Source of the DNA: Streptomyces sp. HPF1205
GTDB taxonomy: Bacteria; Actinomycetota; Actinomycetes; Streptomycetales; Streptomycetaceae
DNA length: 64,000 nucleotides
Assembly (NCBI RefSeq): GCF_020400825.1
Contig: NZ_JAINVH010000014.1
Span: forward strand, 124,001-188,000
Reading direction: 5' to 3'
Shown here: in pieces, positions 60,768 through 64,000 of the stretch
Position numbering within the stretch: position 1 is the stretch's first letter
Layout: every line of letters begins with the position of its first letter
The notes under the pieces: model-generated
Database searches by the model: none
The model's input: the letters and a program-made list of their open reading frames with translations, nothing else
Told to the model about the DNA's origin: nothing
Program-made: the position numbers and the translations under genes

Positions 60768-61742
60768 GTGGCCGCCCGGGGGGAGCCCGCCGCGTCGGCG
60801 CTGATCTGCGGCGAGGTGCGCACCGGCCTGCTGCAGACCTCCCGGTCGCTGCCCGCCCGCGACGTGTCCGCCCTGTTGCGGCTGCGCGCCGACGAGCGGG
60901 TGCTGATCTCCGAGCGCCCGCACGGCTACGCCGTCTCCCCCGTCGTCCTCACCGGCGTCGACTGCCGGCTGCCCACGGCCGGCGGGGCGCGGGTCCGCGC
61001 GGTCGGCACGATCGCCGCCCGCGCCGTGGTCACCGAGGGCCGGATGCTGCAGGCCACCGCGTTCGCCGACGTCCTGGGCACCGGCCCCGACGTCCGCCGG
61101 CCCTGGGGCCACTACCTCGCCCACCCCGGGGTCGTCGAGCCGGCCGGGAAGCTGCCGGAACGCGCCGCCGCCGACGGGCTGCTCACCGGCGCCGCCCGCC
61201 CCGGCGAACTCGACCTGGGCGCCATAGCCGAGCGCCTGCTCGCCCGGGTGGCCCGCCACCGCCTGCTCGACCAGCGGGCCCCCTTCAAGTCCCGGCGTAC
61301 CCGGCTGCGCTGGGTGGCCGTGCGCAGCCTGGACGGGGAGGAGCCGTCCATCGAGAGCTTCACCCTGGCCGAGGACGGCCTGCGCACCGTCGAACTGCGG
61401 CTGCCCGAGGGGATGCGGGCCGAGGACGCGGCGACCCTGTGCGAGGACCTGGCCCTGCACGACTGGCTGCTCACCACGCTGGTCCGGATGATCGAGCGCA
61501 GCCGGCTCGGTTCGGCCGACGGACCCGGCGCGGTCCTGTCCCTGCGGCCGGCCGTCGACCATCTCCTGCATCTGTGGATGCCCACCGCGCACGTGGACCG
61601 GAGTCTGGCCCCGCTCTGGGAGGTACTGGAGCGGGACCCGGGCTTCACCCGGCAGTGGCAGACCATGGTCCAGCGCGTCCGGGACCAACTGGCTCTGCAT
61701 GCCATCACCTTGCGGCGTGACGCCCCGACCGCCCGCACCTGA
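60768..61742 (+). CDS. SCO2521-type protein of unknown function
   Basis: The 324-aa product starts with a GTG one base after the previous stop. It begins with SALICGEVRTGLLQTSRSLP and has a strand-rich first half (AVRTIAARAVV-like repeats) and a helical second half (CEDLALHDWLLTTLVRMIER, AVDHLLHLWMPTAHVDR). No known motif. Position places it as the SCO2521 equivalent. Confidence 0.65.
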   Translation: MAARGEPAASALICGEVRTGLLQTSRSLPARDVSALLRLRADERVLISERPHGYAVSPVVLTGVDCRLPTAGGARVRAVGTIAARAVVTEGRMLQATAFADVLGTGPDVRRPWGHYLAHPGVVEPAGKLPERAAADGLLTGAARPGELDLGAIAERLLARVARHRLLDQRAPFKSRRTRLRWVAVRSLDGEEPSIESFTLAEDGLRTVELRLPEGMRAEDAATLCEDLALHDWLLTTLVRMIERSRLGSADGPGAVLSLRPAVDHLLHLWMPTAHVDRSLAPLWEVLERDPGFTRQWQTMVQRVRDQLALHAITLRRDAPTART

Positions 61743-61797
61743 GCCCGCGCCTGAGGGCGTCGCCGCACCCGATCCCGTTGGGGGGGAGAGGAAGACA

Positions 61798-62742
61798 ATG
61801 ACCGGATCGTCAGCCTCGCAAGTCGCCACAGCTCCGTACCAGGCGCAGTTACGCGTCCCGCCGTTCCTGCTCAAGACCCTGATCACCGCGGTCGTCGGCG
61901 GCGTCACCTACGCCCTGACCAACATCGCGAACCAGCCCGAGGTGTGGAAGCTCACCGCCTCCATCTTCCTCGGCGGCGCGGCCCTCATCGTCCAGTACAT
62001 GATCGACTTCGAGCGCCGGCTCGGCTCGGTGGAGGAGACCCTGTCCGTCCACAACGCCGAGATGAAGGAGCTCGTCCACGACGGATTCGCCCGGATCAAC
62101 GAGGTCACCGAGCTGTTCGGGCTGGTCGACCGGTCGGCGCTGCAAACCGAGAAGGTCACCAAGCTGCTGCTCAGCGCCACCCAGGCGGGCGCGGGCGCGC
62201 CGCCCATCATGCAGTCCTTCATCACCAAGCAGATCGCCGGGCTCACCGACCTGATGGAGGCGCTCAGCCGCAAACTCGTCGACTACGAGGGCGAGGACCA
62301 CGACTGGATCGTCGCGCTCACCCACTGCGTGTCGATGACCATCGACGCCACCAGCACCCCCGTGGACCGGGGCTTTTGGGGCAGCGAGCTGGGCCAGCGC
62401 TATCTGCGCGCCCAGCACGAGGCCATCAAGGAGCGCCAGGTACGCATCCGGCGCCTTTTCATCGTCAAGAACCCCGAGGACAACGGCCCGGAGCTCGGAC
62501 AGCTCTGCGACGACCAGCAGAGCCTGGGCATCGAGGTGCGCGTCCTGGTCCTGTCGGAGCTGTCCCCCATCGCGCGCATGGACGAGACGGACGACTTCAT
62601 CGTGTTCGACGACTCCATGTCGTACGAGATCGGCGCCGACCTGCGGGAGGTCAACACCCGCACCGTCATGGACTGGCGCCCCGACCGGGTGTCCCGCCGC
62701 GTGCAGCGCTTCCGCGCGCTGTGGGAGGCGGCCGGGGAATAG
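61798..62742 (+). CDS. Membrane-anchored coiled-coil protein with C-terminal phospholipase-D-like or DUF6879-like domain
   Basis: The 314-aa product has two hydrophobic segments (LLKTLITAVVGGVTYALTNI and TASIFLGGAALIVQYMIDF), a charged coiled coil at about 75-120 (RRLGSVEETLSVHNAEMKEL) and a C-terminal domain. That domain contains VRIRRLFIVKNPED, GIEVRVLVLSEL and DDFIVFDDSMSYEI, a layout like DUF6879/PLD-like domains but without an HKD motif. ATG after GGGGGAGAGG. It may be the effector or localisation partner of the upstream cassette. Confidence 0.7.
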   Translation: MTGSSASQVATAPYQAQLRVPPFLLKTLITAVVGGVTYALTNIANQPEVWKLTASIFLGGAALIVQYMIDFERRLGSVEETLSVHNAEMKELVHDGFARINEVTELFGLVDRSALQTEKVTKLLLSATQAGAGAPPIMQSFITKQIAGLTDLMEALSRKLVDYEGEDHDWIVALTHCVSMTIDATSTPVDRGFWGSELGQRYLRAQHEAIKERQVRIRRLFIVKNPEDNGPELGQLCDDQQSLGIEVRVLVLSELSPIARMDETDDFIVFDDSMSYEIGADLREVNTRTVMDWRPDRVSRRVQRFRALWEAAGE

Positions 62743-62783
62743 CCCCCGCCCACCCGTCCCGCCCCCGAACGCCCCCGGCCCGT

Positions 62784-62819
62784 ACGGCTCCTCCCGGAAA
62801 AGCCCGGGCCGGGAGCCGT
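62784..62819 (+). terminator. Terminator after the unknown cassette
   Basis: A nested hairpin: outer stem ACGGCTCC/GGAGCCGT, inner CCCGG/CCGGG, 41 nt after the cassette stop and 30 nt before the HD gene start. Confidence 0.75.
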
Positions 62820-62848
62820 CCGGGACCCGGGATTGCTACCCTGCCGCG

Positions 62849-63424
62849 GTGATCGTTCCGACCACGGAGGACATCCGCGACCTGCACGAGCGGCACGCCC
62901 CCTCGCGCCAGGCCTTCGAGATCGTCTACGGCCACTGCGACATCGTCCGGCGTATCGCCGAACAGCTCATGGCGGGCTTCGACGGCGCCATCGACAAGGA
63001 TCTCGTGCGGGCCGGATGCCTCCTGCACGACATCGGTGTGTACCGCCTGTACGACGCCGACGGAAACCTCGACCACGCGAACTACATCCGCCACGGTCTG
63101 CTCGGTCACGAACTGCTGCGGTCCGAGGGGTTCCCGGAGGTCTTGTGCCGGTTCTGCTCCCACCACACGGGAGTGGGCCTGACGAAGGACGACATCGTCG
63201 GCCAGGGGCTCCCCCTCCCGCCGGCCGACTACCTCGCGGTCACCGCCGAGGAGCGGCTGGTGATGTACGCCGACAAGTTCCACAGCAAGACGACACCGCC
63301 GACGTTCCTCACCGCGGACGCCTACGCCGCCTACGTCGCCCGTTTCGGAGCCGCCAAGGTCGGCGCGTTTCGCGCGCTGCGTGCGGTGTTCGGCGAACCG
63401 GATCTGTCGCGGCCAGTGCTGTGA
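62849..63424 (+). CDS. HD-domain phosphohydrolase
   Basis: The 191-aa product has the HD-superfamily metal signature: YGHCDIVRRIAEQL (first His), CLLHDIGVYRL (HD pair), HGLLGHELLRSEG and CSHHTGVGL (paired His), then MYADKFHSK with the final Asp. It probably hydrolyses a nucleotide or phosphate ester. It starts with GTG. It is convergent with the acyltransferase gene 5 nt away and separated from the cassette by a terminator. Confidence 0.88.
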   Translation: MIVPTTEDIRDLHERHAPSRQAFEIVYGHCDIVRRIAEQLMAGFDGAIDKDLVRAGCLLHDIGVYRLYDADGNLDHANYIRHGLLGHELLRSEGFPEVLCRFCSHHTGVGLTKDDIVGQGLPLPPADYLAVTAEERLVMYADKFHSKTTPPTFLTADAYAAYVARFGAAKVGAFRALRAVFGEPDLSRPVL

Positions 63425-63429
63425 CCGGG

Positions 63430-63999
63430 TCAGCTGAGCCAGGACTTCAGGCGGGAGGCCACCGGCCGTTCGACGAAGCGGTGGACCAGCCAGGCGGCGG
63501 AAAGCATCAGCGCCACGAGGACGCAGACCAGCGCCCAGGCGTTCACCCGGCCGTGGGTGTGCCGGATGACCTCCCAGCCGATGTCCTCGTGCAGCAGGTA
63601 GAGCGGGTACGTCAGGCTGCCGGCCAGGCCGAGCAGCCGCCAGTTCATGAAGTCGAGCCCGCCCAGGGCGGCGGCCAGCATCAGCGCGTAGAACGAGGTG
63701 ACGATCGCCAGCGCGACCGGCAGGGACAGGCCGCCGCCCACGGAATGGTCGGCGTCCGAGACCAGTCCGGCCAGCGAGTCGCGCGCCATCAGCCATGACG
63801 CCCCCAGCAGCAGCCACAGCTCCGGGCGCCGGGCACCGAAGCGGTGGATCAGGTGGATCACGATGCCGCCGACGAAGAAGGGCGCGTACTCCGGCACCAC
63901 CATGAGGTTGAACAGGCCGCTGCCGGAACCCGGGGCCAGGGTCGCGGCCAGCAGCCACGCGACGCAGAACCCGACGACGCGGCGGTAGGTCAGGCCCAC
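63430..63999 (-). CDS. Acyltransferase 3 (OafA-type) membrane protein, C-terminal part, truncated by window end
   Basis: At least 189 aa. Repeated hydrophobic segments and the C-terminal phrase LAGSLTYPLYLLHEDIGWEV with WLVHRFVERPVASRLKSWLS are typical of acyltransferase_3 membrane proteins, which are usually 350-400 aa. The N-terminal half, including the catalytic Arg-His region, must lie beyond position 64000. The GTG at the edge is not a real start. Confidence 0.85.
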   Translation of the reverse strand: MGLTYRRVVGFCVAWLLAATLAPGSGSGLFNLMVVPEYAPFFVGGIVIHLIHRFGARRPELWLLLGASWLMARDSLAGLVSDADHSVGGGLSLPVALAIVTSFYALMLAAALGGLDFMNWRLLGLAGSLTYPLYLLHEDIGWEVIRHTHGRVNAWALVCVLVALMLSAAWLVHRFVERPVASRLKSWLS

Positions 64000-64000
64000 C

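Overview
The window is high-GC actinobacterial DNA, almost certainly from Streptomyces or a close relative such as Kitasatospora. Codon third positions are overwhelmingly G or C. GTG starts are common, and rpoB appears to use a TTG start. The ribosomal, RNA polymerase and Had-type proteins read as Streptomyces orthologues. The backbone is the ribosomal-protein/RNA-polymerase locus on the minus strand: the S10 operon start (rpsC fragment to rpsJ, 1-3563), the str operon (tuf, fusA, rpsG, rpsL, 6690-10977), rpoC-rpoB (29654-37131), rplL-rplJ (37720-38769), rplA-rplK (39299-40531), nusG-secE-tRNA-Trp (42816-44236), and the hadB-hadA-rpmG group with tRNA-Met and tRNA-Thr (50339-51964).

The most striking part is 12.0-29.6 kb. 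Between rpsL and rpoC, two parts of the most conserved chromosomal neighbourhood, lies a complete siphophage-type (non-contractile) tail module on the plus strand. In order it has a tail-completion-like protein, a major tail tube protein, G and G-T tail chaperones joined by a -1 frameshift site, two tandem tape-measure proteins, a Dit-like distal tail protein, two tandem paralogous tip proteins, a Tal-like hub protein, two small tip proteins, an amidase endolysin and two holin-like proteins. No capsid, portal, terminase, integrase or replication gene is present. An XRE-type regulator, a WhiB-like Fe-S protein, a zinc-ribbon protein and a MerR-like HTH protein head the cluster. Three copies of a GC-rich operator-like sequence lie in front of its transcription units. 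A roughly 3 kb cargo block interrupts the chaperone-tape measure junction. I read this as a domesticated, host-regulated tail-like particle (tailocin) with its own lysis cassette.

Other departures from the usual layout: only two accessory genes (Uma2-type nuclease, PIG-L deacetylase) separate the S10 and str operons. A hemC-like gene and a secreted SGNH hydrolase separate nusG from rplK. RpoB has Asn at the position equivalent to E. coli Ser531 in the rifampicin region and Thr at the position equivalent to Asn518. The S10 and str operons share a nearly identical 28-bp leader hairpin about 50 nt before their first start codons. rplJ is preceded by a probable L10 attenuator.

From 44.4 to 55.8 kb lie ordinary metabolic and regulatory genes: an aminotransferase, an adenosine deaminase-like protein, murB, an MFS exporter with a TetR regulator and twin operators, an amidohydrolase that has lost catalytic residues, an NAD(P)-binding protein, a MarR-GNAT fusion behind a perfect palindrome, and a GNAT protein. 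From 56.0 to 62.7 kb is a cassette of unknown function: a SAM methyltransferase, a 613-aa protein, a variant P-loop ATPase-like protein with KGGTGRS, two further unknowns and a membrane-anchored coiled-coil protein. It matches what I remember of the S. coelicolor SCO2521-SCO2525 families. An HD-domain protein and a truncated acyltransferase close the window.
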